Of a stretch of 64,000 nt of DNA, positions 1 to 12,024 are shown in pieces. The translations under genes and the position numbers were made by a program. How positions within the stretch are numbered: the first letter of the stretch is position 1; every line of letters starts with the position of its first letter. A model generated the notes under the pieces. The model saw only the letters and a program-made list of their open reading frames with translations, was not told the origin of the DNA and ran no database searches. Source of the stretch: Sipunculus nudus (lineage: Eukaryota > Annelida > Sipuncula > Golfingiida > Sipunculidae); contig CM049322.1 in assembly GCA_026874595.1 (NCBI GenBank), positions 37,009,340 through 37,073,339 of the forward strand, given 5' to 3'.

Positions 1-32
<32 letters not shown>

Positions 33-115
33 ATATATATATATATCTTTTAAGCGTCTGTATGACACATTCCACATATATACATATATATATATATGTG
101 TGTGTGTATATATAT
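1..115. repeat. TA/TG microsatellite
   Basis: Alternating TA dinucleotides fill the first ~50 bases. A second TA/TG tract lies near positions 79-115. No coding signal is visible. Confidence 0.95.
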
Positions 116-1900
116 AAATCTTACACATTTTAAATATATTACAATAATAAATGTATTCCAGTATAAGTTTAATTCTAAAACGGGTTTATATACAATATTT
201 CATAGTTTTCTCATAAATGGAACCAAAGTCTAAAATTCTATATATTAATATATTTTATTTGCAATATATAAATATTAGTCTCTGAGCAGTGGAGATGGAT
301 ACATTGACCATCCCCCCTTGCCAAAAAGTGTGCGCGTGTGTGTGTATGTGTAGGGCTATATACCCCCATCCCCCTATATTGACGCCCCTATATGTATGTC
401 ATAAATCCTGAGACATTTGATACAATACAAAAATTTTCTTAGGAATGGGCATCACAGCGCCATCTATCAGGAACCGCGTGAGCTAAACAGGAACGGATCT
501 TACATAAGTTAACAAAAACATATAGTAACAGAGAGGGGCATTAACAACATGACATTAATGGCGTTATTGCTAACACAACATGTAGGAAATTACCATTGAT
601 GGACCACACTCACATTTTCGGTTCTGGGATATTAAACGTCTGAGGTAAAGGTTCAGCCGGTGCACTGTATACCGGAAGTGACGAAGCAGTGACTTCCGGT
701 GTTGGTTCCCTTAATGGTTTGGCTCTGTAAATTGTTAATTTAATATAAATGATTTGCTGGAATTGGTTTGATAAGATTGATAAAATGAGACAGACATCAA
801 ACTGTTTTTAAAAAATACAACAACACGAAGTGATTTATTATTAGGCACAGAAAACCCGCCTTTTTGCATGCGTGTATTCCTCAGGATTGAAAACTGCTAT
901 AATCAAATTTCGAATGAGAGCTTAAAAGTGTATTTTCTTTACAGTTGATTAAACATTCTAATTTTGTTCATTTTCCTTTTGTCAGTTGTGTACATTATAT
1001 TAGATAAATCAATAAGATTCGGTGACAGATAATTATTAAAGACCTTTATAAAGGTGATTGTTATTTTGAGGCGGTCGCTAATCCGAGATCGACGTTAAGT
1101 GAGGTCTTACTGTATTTGCAGATCTTGACAGGGGACAGAATTTACTTCCGGACCTTACCTTACTTTTTCCGGTCCCGTTAACTGACGCCGGAAGTAGAGG
1201 AAGAGGAAGCAGAGGCCGGCCAAAAGTAGGGAACCAAAAAACAACGTCCCGAATCCTACCATGACCAAGATTTCTGACAAGAAAAAGAAAATAACTGTTT
1301 TAATGAGAATGTTTTAAGTTAAAATCATTACCATAGTAAAGACAGTAAATTATATCATTAAAATGTTCGATGTCTGCCACTGCTAAAAGAAAAAGGATGA
1401 AAACCACCGACAGAACAGTTAAGCACTACATCACATAATTTGAGAATAATACAACCTGTTGCTTTTAATTAAATCCCTAAAACTTGGTAAGCACTTATTT
1501 TTATCATATGGCTGTCTTCTTCACCAAGTTACCTATCTACGTCCATGACAAACAACGGACCTAGCCTTAAAAAAGACGAACACATGTTCTGCTCTTTTTA
1601 CAAACAGATAAAATTATTTTCAACTACATTTTTCTTTCAACTGAATGCCTGCATAACGACTCCCCTCTCTCTCTCAAAACGGTTTTTATAGGAATTATTA
1701 TTCAAATTATGCATTCAGTACAGATATTATTCGACATTTCATGCTGTTATGGTATTTTTACAATTGTCATACTCGTCATTTCAAATTCATCAAGATGTCG
1801 CTATAGAAATTATGGCAGATACTGTAGAATAGTGGCCGATTGTAAAACCAAAAACTAACATTTATTTTATATATCCCTAAAAGGTGGTTGACACTCCGGT
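116..1900. other. non-coding AT-rich stretch
   Basis: I see no convincing exon or named repeat here. Open frames are short and interrupted. The only notable content is a group of CCGGAAGT-type sites, listed separately, and a short CT-rich stretch near 1660. Confidence 0.6.
671..1196. promoter_or_regulatory. cluster of ETS-type CCGGAAGT sites
   Basis: Four matches to the ETS/GABP core lie in ~525 bp. They are ACCGGAAGTGACG at 671-683, ACTTCCGGT (reverse) at 692-700, ACTTCCGG (reverse) at 1144-1151 and CCGGAAGTA at 1188-1196. The first is a textbook ETS consensus of the kind found in TATA-less promoters. The first two form inverted arms and could instead be a hairpin or repeat end. No adjacent exon was recognised, so promoter activity is only a guess. 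Confidence 0.25.
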
Positions 1901-1904
1901 TGGT

Positions 1905-1994
1905 GGGGGGGGGGGGGGGACCTCGGAAAAGTACACCCGCTAAGATTATAATATATAGAGATAAAAATTCATCAATCCCCATAAGCCTGACCTC

Positions 1995-2040
<46 letters not shown>
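1905..2040. repeat. poly-G run and (GA)n microsatellite
   Basis: A run of 15 G occurs at 1905-1919. A (GA)n tract of about 43 bases occupies roughly 1997-2039. The open frames across it are only repeat translations. Confidence 0.95.
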
Positions 2041-2041
<1 letters not shown>

Positions 2042-2251
2042 TAACAAACAGTGGTCGATATAATAGACGTATAGGTGCAACCCTGTGTATGTGCGTTCTT
2101 ACTTGTCAGTCCTGCCTGTTCAGCCGATCCCGAAGCCTCCACCATGCAGACTCTTCTTTCTCTCGTCTAGACTTGTCGTTTGTTCCGCTATAATATTAAA
2201 GAAAATATTCACTTCTAGTTTAACGTCTATAACTGTAATATTAACAAGGAA

Positions 2252-2425
2252 TGGGGCCTGGGTAGTCAAGAGGTAGAGCGCACTCCACTCTCCACTAGTG
2301 AGCCGGGTTCCATTCCAAGCATAGCTATGAAATTGGGTTCGGTGAATTTCCGCTGATCCTCATGTTTCCCCCAACTTTAAAGACTACCGCCGCCACCATC
2401 CGAGCCGTGGAGAGTGCCTAGCATA
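2252..2425 (+). mobile_element. tRNA-derived SINE
   Basis: A tRNA-like RNA polymerase III promoter is visible. The A-box-like segment is at 2261-2280 (GGTAGTCAAGAGGTAGAGCG). The B box GGTTCCATTCC is at 2306-2316, the usual spacing downstream. A non-tRNA body follows to about 2425. The tRNA-like part does not fold into a clean cloverleaf, so a SINE is more likely than a tRNA gene. Confidence 0.6.
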
Positions 2426-2966
2426 AGTTTTTATAACTGATTATAATATCCATGTAAATTAAATATTAACGTAGGGATTTGCATGTGATCAAAGTTTACA
2501 AAAGTTTACATCTGTTTGGTAACGCCTTCATGAAATAAGACATCTTTCCGAAGAGTTTATATTTCTTGCCTATGAAGTGCTTTCTCGTTCTTGTGACCCT
2601 TGAAATTTTTTTTTAACGATATACGTTCTCTTTCGTATGAGATATGTTTAAGTTCCCAAGAAAGGGAAGCAGTTGCGTTCCCGTAGTAACGAGATATTTA
2701 CTTGTATGAGCAAGATACCAAACGTTATATGCGTTATCGGATGCCGTAATGTCTAGACGTTAAATTGAATATTATTGCCTCCGCCAACAGGATATGTGTT
2801 CATTCCAATTCGTTTGCGTGTGTGTGTTCGTTGAAAACATAACTCACATAGCATATAACTCTAGATAAATTTGTTTGCCAAGTTCTAGAGAACTGGATAA
2901 TAAAGGCTTAGTTGTAAGCTTGAAATATATCACCGAGAAAATAGGGATAAATTGATACAGGTAAGC
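2426..2966. other. non-coding stretch
   Basis: AT-rich sequence with no recognised exon or repeat. Confidence 0.6.
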
Positions 2967-2973
2967 ACACACA

Positions 2974-3024
<51 letters not shown>

Positions 3025-3167
3025 AATGTATATTTTATTGGGCACAAGGGAGAGGCAATGTGTATGCATGTGTGTGGTTATATCAATATATACACATGTG
3101 TATGGTTAAATACAGAAAGACAATGTATTATTAGGCGTTTTTGTGTATGTATATATTTACCACACAC

Positions 3168-3200
<33 letters not shown>

Positions 3201-3308
3201 CCAGACAGACAGACACATTGTGTGTGTATGCATGTGTGTGAATATATCTATGTATACACATTGTATGGTAATACACAGACAGACAATGTATTATTAGCGT
3301 TTGTGTGT

Positions 3309-3343
<35 letters not shown>

Positions 3344-3518
3344 AGTGTTAGTGGATATTTGTATGCATACGCATGTGGATGAATGTGTGTGGATATATGT
3401 ATGTATATACGTGTATGGATATATGTATGTATACATGTGTGTTTATAGATGTATGTATACACATGTGGATATATGTATATATACACATGTGTAAGGATAT
3501 ATGTATGTATACATGTTT

Positions 3519-3585
<67 letters not shown>

Positions 3586-3985
3586 TGTATACACATGTAT
3601 ATTGGTATAGATATGTATACGCATGTGTATACATGAATGTATGTACATGTGTGTTGATATATGTTTGTATTCACGTGTGTGGATATATGTATGTATACAT
3701 GTATTGATATATCCATGTATACACGGGCTTCGATATATGTATATGTATACACGTGTGGCTATATGTATGGATACACTTTGTAGATGTATGTATGTACATA
3801 TATGTGTATGCGAATGTAGTATGTATGTAGTATGTATGGTCATATAAATATATATGTATATATGCGTCTATATATGTATTTATGTTTGTACGTATGTATA
3901 TATGGTTGGTTGTATGGTTGTATGTATGTTTATATATGTATATATATATTTATGTAGAAATGGGTTGGGTTATATTTATATATAC
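2967..3985. repeat. large compound microsatellite
   Basis: About 1 kb of low-complexity sequence. It contains (CA)n and (GA)n at 2967-3023, (GA)n and (ACAG)n at 3168-3215, TA/TG tracts at 3309-3345, a long TA tract at 3519-3570, and degenerate ATGT/TATG tetranucleotides throughout. The long open frames here (one of 228 residues rich in Tyr, Ile, His and Thr) are repeat translations, not genes. Confidence 0.95.
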
Positions 3986-5205
3986 ACGTGCACGTGTATG
4001 TGTGTATAATAATTTTATAATAACATGTATAGGTGTTATAATTGCTAATCGTTCCAAATTGTATAGTTGTACTTATTAAAGTGGTAAACTAATTTGCACA
4101 TATGTTACATAATATACGACTGAATATATATATTTCTCTGAACACTTCAGGAACACAAAAACACAAATAAACAAAAGAACCCTTAATCGTTAAACCATTA
4201 GATATTCATATGCTCTGAACACATGACCAAATTATGTCATGGGCTATAGTTCTGACGCTGACCTTGACCTTGCTGTTAATGGCCATTAAACCGATGAACA
4301 CTAATAAAAATAACAGGTAATATCCAATTTTATACCATCGGCCGTTCATTCAAGCAGATTTATAATTACAATACCAGTGACGTTGCAGACGAATATCTAG
4401 TAAACAAATGCCCTTGAAAACATTCGAGTGAAAACAAAATATTTGGACAATACGTGAGGCAAGAAATAGTAATCTAATAACAAATGCAGTTCGGTCAAAC
4501 CTAAAGTATTTAGTATTTATTGGGATTATAAATATATAACATACCTGCGTATAATTAGTCCCAGGTATAGACAGGGGGCATCCAGGCTGCATATAGATAT
4601 AAACGAAAGTGTGTTCCAGCAGTACAAGTGCAGTGCTGGGGAACGAGATGGGCCCGTGCTGCTACCAGTACGTAACAGCCTGTCATGCTTTTGTTTCTTG
4701 CGGCTGTGCTGTAAGGTGATGAACGAGCCGCGCTGACATGCTGAGTGGGCGAAACAAGTGTGTTATACCTGGCAGGTAGATTGTGATCACAAGTGTTCGC
4801 GGGAAGGTTCACCACCCCCTAAATAGTTTCTGTTCTAAACTTGCCGGCGCTTGTGCACACGGCACACAGGGATTCGTGCGCGGACACTTTTAGGAGCAGA
4901 CGCACACTGCGCAGACTCGGACTCACAGGAGTACCACTCTGCTGTTTAGGAATTTTTGGAGTCAATGAATAACACCCACAATGCACTGAGGCTTCTAAAT
5001 ACACCAGTGGCGTAATGTAGTGCTGAAGACGATGTAGTCCGTTCAAGTGTGTTGAATAAGAATTGTTTCAGGATAAATTACACAAACATGGATTGTTTTT
5101 TGTGGTAAGGACTTTACAGTATAAATAATATTTTGTTTTTACCCGAGAGAAAACAGACTCCCTGGATGGACCACTACAGCCTACTCGCATAGCCACAACG
5201 GGAAT
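3986..5205. other. non-coding stretch
   Basis: No exon with convincing splice sites or protein similarity was recognised. Open frames of 75-86 residues on the minus strand look like chance. Confidence 0.5.
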
Positions 5206-6380
5206 CGAATCCGGGGCTGGTAAGCCTAACGTGAATCGTAATACAAGCCATACCGGGGATTGTATTTCAACGGTCATCCATCCTGTTGCATTGATATCTT
5301 GGTAGACAGCCGATAATCTTAAAGGTGCCTATTCACATACCTTTTGAAAAAGAATTTATGCGACTTATGGCTTCTTTTGTGTAAATAATAATGAGCTCAG
5401 GGTAATTTGGGTTGTTGAAATTTCTTATAATGGCTTCGTGAAGGATGCATGAACTTGATTATCAACAACATGTTGTAAACACAGCAATGTTGACACACGG
5501 GAAAACATGTAAGCTAAGGTGGTAGGTTGCATATACCCGGAGGCAGAAAGGTCACTTTAGCAAAACGCAATTTGCAAAGCGCTGGGTTATCGGACTTGCT
5601 GCCAGATGCCCTTTTTGAATTTGTTTTGATTATTTTTGCGGGCCTCCTTATATTATAAACACATTGATATGAACAAGACAAGCAGCCTGTGTGCGGTGTA
5701 TCCACGTTTTCTGGCTCATTTTTATGAAAGCTCCAAGGGATTACCTATAGCTTATAAAGATCAGATAGGTGATTTGACCCCTTTACCATAGAGGCTACGA
5801 ATGATGAATAAACACAAAAGAATACGCGTGGTCACTCAACCCAAACTGAAAATCAGTCTCAATGGTAACGAATAATTTACTGGATCGCGTAAAAGTTGGC
5901 TGCCTTCCAGTATCCCATGCGAGCCAAGCTTGTATTCATGGGGTCAGATATTCAAGGGACATGCAGAAAGATTTACCAATATGCAAAGTTGAATTTTTCT
6001 GGCACATGTTAGGTGTTGTTAGAAAGTATACTAAAAAATATGTGAAGTGACAGCGTACATGAAGACCACGAGTCGTTGTAAAAAAAAACGAAAATAGTTG
6101 CATTCTCTCAGAGCTTTACAGTGCGGTCCTAGATGTAAGATGTAAAGGCACTCTGACGCTAGCTTGCCGGTCGTAGACTCTCCAATGCTAGAGGAACGAA
6201 ATGGCACTCATCCGGGGCACCAGCGGAGAGAATCGAGCGTGGTACCACTCGAGTTCCAAGTTTCCTGATGACATATAATCATATTTAATGTTAGACTGAT
6301 TGGCGATTATTTTTAGGAATGCACTAAACAATCTTGTCCATTTGAATTTGTCCATTTCTTGGACCGATATTGAAATATCG
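5206..6380. repeat. old segmental duplication, copy 1
   Basis: This segment matches, with many differences, blocks at 8400-8943 and 10963-11290. Landmarks include GGCTGGTAA...CCTAACGTGA (5215 versus 8714), a block at 5790-5910 versus 8825-8943, a block at 5918-6210 versus 10970-11280, and a block at 6240-6380 versus 8400-8525. It keeps the uninterrupted site (around 5907-5924) into which the transposon at 8946-10960 inserted in the other copy. Confidence 0.7.
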
Positions 6381-6699
6381 TGTTATATAACAAGTATCAT
6401 CTAAGTCCAGTGATTTAACGTTTTAAATATGTCATGGGGAAAACCCTGAAATCTATCCAACGTACAAACCACGTCCATGCACACAAAATATAAGAAAGAC
6501 GAGTATAAATACCTCGCCAAAACAAAAAAAACCACACAGTTTCTTTAGTATTTTAAGTGTTATTTTCATATTTGAATGCTAATACTGTTCCAACATATAT
6601 AAATTCTAAGCTGTAAGTGGTGTATCCTAAAATTTAAGCGATTATGCTCTGAACAGAAATAACTGCCTTTTTAAAAGGATAGGTCCATCGCCTGTCGGG

Positions 6700-7156
6700 C
6701 AGGGTTGGGGTCAAATACGTATTTGTATTTAAATTTAGTCAAAGTATGTATTTATATTAATATTTGTATGTGTGTTGTGCAAAATCGTAATATTTGTATT
6801 TGCATTTGATTTCAATATTTGATGTATTTGATCAAGTACTGTACAAATACATATGTATAAATACATATTCATATCTGCCATAATTTTAAAAATTTAACTA
6901 CTACCTAACTTCTGAACAACCCAAAAGACAATATCAAGCCAAGTGTTTCACTTCTCTCTTAGACATTATGAATATTTATGTTTTGCATGAAATAAAAAAA
7001 TATTCTGTATAACCTACATTTGCGTATTATGTAATTGTATTTGTATTTGATATTCTGTATTTGTATTTATCTTCAGTCACTCGTATTTGTATTTGGAGGA
7101 GACCAGCTATCGTACTTTTATTTGTATTTGGCACACTGTATTTGACCCCAACCCTG
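6700..7156. mobile_element. hAT-type MITE with 8-bp target duplication
   Basis: The element starts CAGGGTTGGGGTCAAATACG and ends in the inverted form at 7139-7156. It is flanked by a perfect 8-bp direct repeat, CTGTCGGG, at 6692-6699 and 7157-7164. CAGGG termini and 8-bp duplications are hallmarks of hAT transposons. The interior is AT-rich, built of TATTTGTATT-like words, and has no transposase, so the element is non-autonomous. It interrupts a dispersed repeat whose uninterrupted relative lies near 34640. Confidence 0.9.
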
Positions 7157-7164
7157 CTGTCGGG

Positions 7165-7432
7165 GGCACTATCTATTGAATGAGGATGAAGGTATCCATA
7201 AGATAAGAATGATATGTTATAATTAAGCCTTTTGGATTTCAGGTTTTCATATGCACAGGGTTAGGAATATTCCAGACGTCATAACCTGTTGTTAAGATAT
7301 TAGAGCGAATCTCTCAGGTTCTTTTATGATATTTCACCATTATGGCATTGAGGCATAATGCGGGGTACGAACCAGGAACCTTCGGCTTCGAAGTCCAACG
7401 CCTCAACCACTTTGCTACGTCCTACCCCAAGC
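7165..7432 (-). mobile_element. dispersed repeat with tRNA-like head (SINE)
   Basis: Read on the minus strand, the segment begins with a tRNA-like head. The A box is near 7399-7418 and the B box GGTTCGTACCCC at 7362-7373. The body, down to 7165, matches a second copy at 34660-34880 with moderate divergence. Pol III boxes plus a shared body support a SINE family. The hAT MITE at 6700 lies at its distal end. Confidence 0.6.
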
Positions 7433-8399
7433 TGCTGGTTTTCGAGTTTCGTGTAGGACGTGAACGAAGGGATGGTCGATACTGACACAGGAGGACACCT
7501 TATAATTCAAGAGCCGCAATTCAATAGGTGCGGGCCAACTCTGTGCTTTGTAGAAGAAATATTTTTGTCAGAGATGTTTATGTCAGAACAGTGGTTGCTT
7601 CATGTGCCAGTCTGACAACATCTTTGGTATCCACAACATCACCTACTATGGGTGATTTGTTTGGATCGGCAGCCTCTAAAACACTAAAACAGATTAATCC
7701 CTACTGTTATACTAGTATTATTCAAAATGTGTTGCTCTTTGCCAGAAGTACGGTAAGTATACAACATAAATGGTACCTTGTCGAAGGCTCTTCCTTAAAG
7801 GGGTCTATTCCGATAGCTGACACCTATCAACTTAAAGATAACCCCTTAAACCTTATTTAAAATTAGGCTAGAAAACGCTGATCTCACAACATACTGGCTG
7901 TTTGTTTATATCCCCCGCCAATCCCCCTACAAACAGGCTTTTCGTTCTGTTTATATCCACGTGTTTATAACATATGGGGGGTCCGCCTAAACAATCCACA
8001 CACATTCAACAAGAAAATCAGAAGAACCAGAGTTCTGCAAATCGCGTTTTGCAACGAGTGACCTTTCAACGTCCGCATGTATATGTAACAAACACCTTAG
8101 GTTAAATGTCAACATTGGTGTGTGTACTAACAATTTGTAGTAAAACAAACTCATATATTCATGCCAAAGCCGATATAGGAACTTTTCATATAAGGAAATA
8201 CCTAGAGTTCATTAATTTATTAGCAGAGTAAGTCAGAAATCACAGAAAAATATATATAAGAGTAGGTAAATACCTGGTTATAATATCAAACGCAACCAAA
8301 CAGAGAATATAATGAGGCGGAAAAGCACAGACCATTCCACATTGTTTATTAATGATTATTTTACTTGCAGTCAGGTCTTTTGTTTCATTTACGTTCGCA
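7433..8399. other. non-coding stretch
   Basis: One 110-residue open frame at 7528-7860 shows no recognisable domain. No other structure was seen. Confidence 0.5.
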
Positions 8400-8943
8400 T
8401 GGTACCATTCGAATTCCAAATTTCCTGATGACATATAATCATATTGAATGTTTAAATGATTAGCGATTATTTTAAGGAATGTGCATTTGAACATGTCCAA
8501 TTCTTCGACCGATATTGAAATTTCGTCCTGACATAAATAGCTTGCCAGAAAGATGTTTGCTTTTAGGGAGTCTTAGAAATTATTTTCAGGACAAGCGTAA
8601 TGTGATACAGGTAAATAAGTTTTGGAACAACTGATCTTAGCTTTGATGGAAAATTTTATAGGATTGGGATAACATTTAGCCGTGACAACAGGACTTAGTA
8701 GGCATTTATATTGGGCTGGTAATCCTAACGTGAGTCTTGATACAAGTTATATCGATGAATGCATCGCGGTAGTCTTTAATCATGTTGCATTCATATTGTG
8801 GTAAACAGCCAATAATCTTCATATTAGGCTACGAATGATGACTTAACACGAAAGAATACATGTGAACTCAAAACTCAAACTGAAACTTCGTCTCTATGGT
8901 AACGAGTCATTTCCTGTATCGCATTCAAGTTGGCGGCGCCCAG
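8400..8943. repeat. old segmental duplication, copy 2 (left part)
   Basis: 8400-8525 is related to 6240-6380, and 8714-8943 is related to parts of 5206-5910. The copy is interrupted at 8944 by a TA-flanked transposon and resumes at 10963. Confidence 0.65.
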
Positions 8944-8945
8944 TA

Positions 8946-10960
8946 AAGCCCCTTTCACACATTCACGGATCATCGTTTCGGGATCATCCTTGTTAACTCC
9001 AGCATCACCATGTAGGCATCCAGGGTGATCCTTGGTGCACCGGCATGTTCGGAGAAAAAAATTAAACCTGTGCAATATTTCGTCCCGGAGTACACGGATT
9101 AACTAGTGGCCCATTGGCCATGACGCTCAGCTGAATTCGAGGAATGTTGAACAATGAGCAAAATGACAGCGAGAGTAAAAAAAAAATCATGAATTTTGTG
9201 AAGAATCCTAAGAAATGGGTTTAGTGGGCTTTTGGACAGATGACCACTTCATTTGAAGGTCTCATAAATAGAAAAAATGTGTAACAAATAGTGCCAGGTA
9301 GTGCCAGCAGTCTGCAGGAACTGATGAATCACTTCATGATCGATATGCATGCAAAGAATCATTGAAATCAAAGCATTAGTTATTCATATACTGGAGCTTT
9401 TGTATCACATTTTTAATTATTGGGGGGGGGGGGGGGGGGGTATGAGCCAAATGGCCCGGAGGATAAGGGTTACAGAGACCTAATTTCAATTTCCCATGAA
9501 GACTTTTCATGAACCTCCCTAGATGTCAAGTATGAAGAATCTAGGTCAAGGGGTTACTATTTGTGCCCTCTTAAAATATGAGGCTTTTTTTGAAGGTCTC
9601 AAGAATAGAGAAAAGTGTAAAAATTGGAAAAATACAGGTGGCGCTACCAGTTTGCAGGAACTGATGGAACCCTCCATGATTAATATTCATGCAAAGAATC
9701 ATAGTGATCAATGCATTAGTTATTCAGAAACTGGAGCTTTTGTATCATATTTTTAATTATTCTGAGGGGTACATATGAGCCCCATAGCTCATAGGATATG
9801 GGTAACAGAGACCTAATTTCAGGTTTCAAAGGAGACTTTTCATGAACTTCCCTTGATGTCAAGTTAGAAGATTCCAGGTCCAGTGGTTACGATTTGTGCC
9901 CTATTAGAAGATGACAGCTTCTCTGAAGCTCTCAAAAATTAAGAAAAAAAATCGTAAAAATTGAAAAAAAATACAGGTGGTGCCACCAGTTTGCAGGAAC
10001 TGATGAACACTCCATGATTGATATTCATGCAAAGAATCATAGTGATCAATGCATTAGTTATTTAAATACTGGAGCTTTTGTATCATATTTTTAATTATTC
10101 TGAGGGGTACTTATGAGCCCAATAGCTCATATGATATGGGTAACAGAGACATAATTTCAGGTTTCCAAGGAGACTTTTCATGGACTTCCCTTGATGTCAA
10201 GTTAGAAGATTCCAGGTCCAGTGGTTACGATTTGTGCCCTGTTCACAGATGACAGCTTCTTCGAAGGTCTCAAAAATAAAGAAAAAATTCGTAAAAATTG
10301 GAAAAAATACAGGTGGCGCCACCAGTTTGCAGGAACTAATGAAACACTCCATGATTAATGTTCATGCAGAGACTCATGGTGGTCAATGAAGTTAACATTT
10401 AGCTACTTGACCTTTTGTATCAAATTTTTTATTATTCTTCGGGGGGGGGGGGGGGTACTTTCGAGACCCAGAGCTCGGAGAATATGGGTAACAGAGGCCT
10501 AATTTCAGGTTTCCAAGGAGATTTTTCATGGACCTCTGAGGATGTAACGTTGCAAGATTCCAGGTCCAGCGGTTAGGATTTGTGCCTTGTTAATGGCCGG
10601 ACGGCCGAACGACCGGACGGAGGGACGACGGACGAAGAGTGATCGCTATAGCTCAGATGAATTTCAGTCAGCTGAGCTAAAAATGGTCCGTATCACTCCT
10701 TGTTGCACCGTGCACTTCCGTGTAGCCACCACATACATCCGGGAGTCTCCGTGTAGCCACTGGGAGCTCCGTATTGAGACCGGCTTCTTCCAACCATGCT
10801 CCGGGATGATCCGTGTTGCTATCCGTGAATGTGTGAAAAAGGTTTACCCCCTGCGAGCCATGCTTGTATGCATTCCGTCAAGATTCAACGAAATCGCGCC
10901 GCCGTCTCCTGAACACCACGGATCATCCGTGTTGCTAATCGTGAAAGTGTGAAAGGGGTT
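8946..10960. mobile_element. TA-flanked non-autonomous DNA transposon
   Basis: The left terminus (AAGCCCCTTTCACACATTCACG, from 8946) is an imperfect inverted match of the right terminus ending at 10960. TA dinucleotides flank both ends (8944-8945 and 10961-10962). The related unfilled site at 5907-5924 shows a single TA, which supports insertion with TA duplication, as in Tc1/mariner-class elements. No transposase is present. The interior holds a 338-bp tandem array. The right end is partly duplicated: a second terminus plus flank lies 116 bp inside, with its TA at 10845-10846. Confidence 0.7.
9100..10600. repeat. tandem array, ~338-bp unit
   Basis: Four diverged units can be followed by the word GCAGGAACT at 9314, 9654, 9993 and 10329, spaced 336-340 bp apart. 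Each contains a form of GGTGGCGCCACC (perfect at 10312-10323). G runs at 9422-9440 and 10440-10455 interrupt two units. A related, inverted and more decayed array lies at 46790-47560. A hairpin with 8-bp arms (TAGCTCAG and CTGAGCTA) at 10649-10679 closes the array. Confidence 0.85.
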
Positions 10961-10962
10961 TA

Positions 10963-11290
10963 CCCCCTGCGAGCCATTCTTGTATGCATACCGTCAAGAT
11001 TTAACAAACATGCCGAGGGATTTACCAATATGCTGAGTTAAAACGGAATTTTTCTCGCCTATGTTAGGTGTTGTTAGAAAGGTTACTAAAATAGCTAACG
11101 ATTGGTTTGTTTTATGTCAATTGACAGCGTACCTGTAGGCTAAGAAGCGTTGTCGGAAATGACGAAAATATTCGCATCCTCATAGAGCCTTAAAATGCTT
11201 TCCTCGCTAAAGGATGTAACGGCACTCTGGCAGCCAGTGCTCGCTGGTCGTAGACTGTCAATGTTAGAGGGCAAAAATAGCGCTAGATAA
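10963..11290. repeat. old segmental duplication, copy 2 (right part)
   Basis: The block resumes the similarity to 5918-6210. Shared words include GTTAGGTGTTGTTAGAAAG, TGACAGCGTAC and GGTCGTAGACT. Confidence 0.7.
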
Positions 11291-11559
11291 CATCACGCTC
11301 CAACATTCAGGCCCGTGTTTCTTTATTTCAGATAAAATCTTCACATGGCAATGGACGATATAAACCCTTATATATGTGCAGCAAAGATATGAATATTTAA
11401 GAGCCACTTCTTAGAGATTACTAATCAAAAAGGAATAACATCAGTTAAATCATAACGTACGGTAGGAACATATTCTTCTCAGCACGAACATTGGAGACTA
11501 AAGCATAAGCGTGAAAATTAAAGTGTGATATCTACAGTCTTTCATTAAGTATTTACAGG

Positions 11560-11720
11560 TGTTACGAAGACAAATTGCTCAGGAGAAAATATTAGGGCGA
11601 TCCGGTATTCGAACCCGTGACCGTGGCACACATATCCGGCGTTTCAACCACTTCACTAGAAAAGCAAGCTTCACTAGCGAGACAATTCGGTCAGCTTTCA
11701 TGGTACCCCGTAACACACCT
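11560..11720 (-). mobile_element. tRNA-derived SINE, copy a
   Basis: On the minus strand, an A-box-like segment lies near 11639-11659 and a B box GGGTTCGAATACC at 11603-11615. The block is repeated in direct orientation at 11870-12024, which suggests two insertions or a local duplication. Confidence 0.6.
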
Positions 11721-11869
11721 CCTCATAAGAACGTTCTGCTATCAGAACAAGATTAACTATCCGAGGAGACTAACATTTAGGGAGCTAGGTGGCAGTAATT
11801 TTCCTTATTTTCAATCCACCATTCTCCTGGCCACAAAGTTTGCCGTCATTTTGGACGAGCCCCCATTTG

Positions 11870-12024
11870 TTACGAAGACAAATTGCTCAGGAGAAAATAT
11901 TGGGCCAATCAGGGATTTGAACCCATGTCGGTGGCACACATATCCGGCGTTCCAACCGCTTCGCTTGAAAAGCAAGCTTCACTAGCGAGACAGTTCGGTC
12001 CGCTTTCATGTCACCCCGTAACAC
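11870..12024 (-). mobile_element. tRNA-derived SINE, copy b
   Basis: Closely matches the block at 11560-11720. The B box GGGTTCAAATCCC lies at 11911-11923 and the A-box-like segment near 11949-11969 on the minus strand. The start (ACGAAGACAAATTGCTCAGG) is shared exactly between the copies. Confidence 0.6.

Noticed and set aside
3157-3843. 228-residue minus-strand open frame
   Set aside because: Made only of Tyr/Ile/His/Thr-rich repeats translated from TATG/TA microsatellites.
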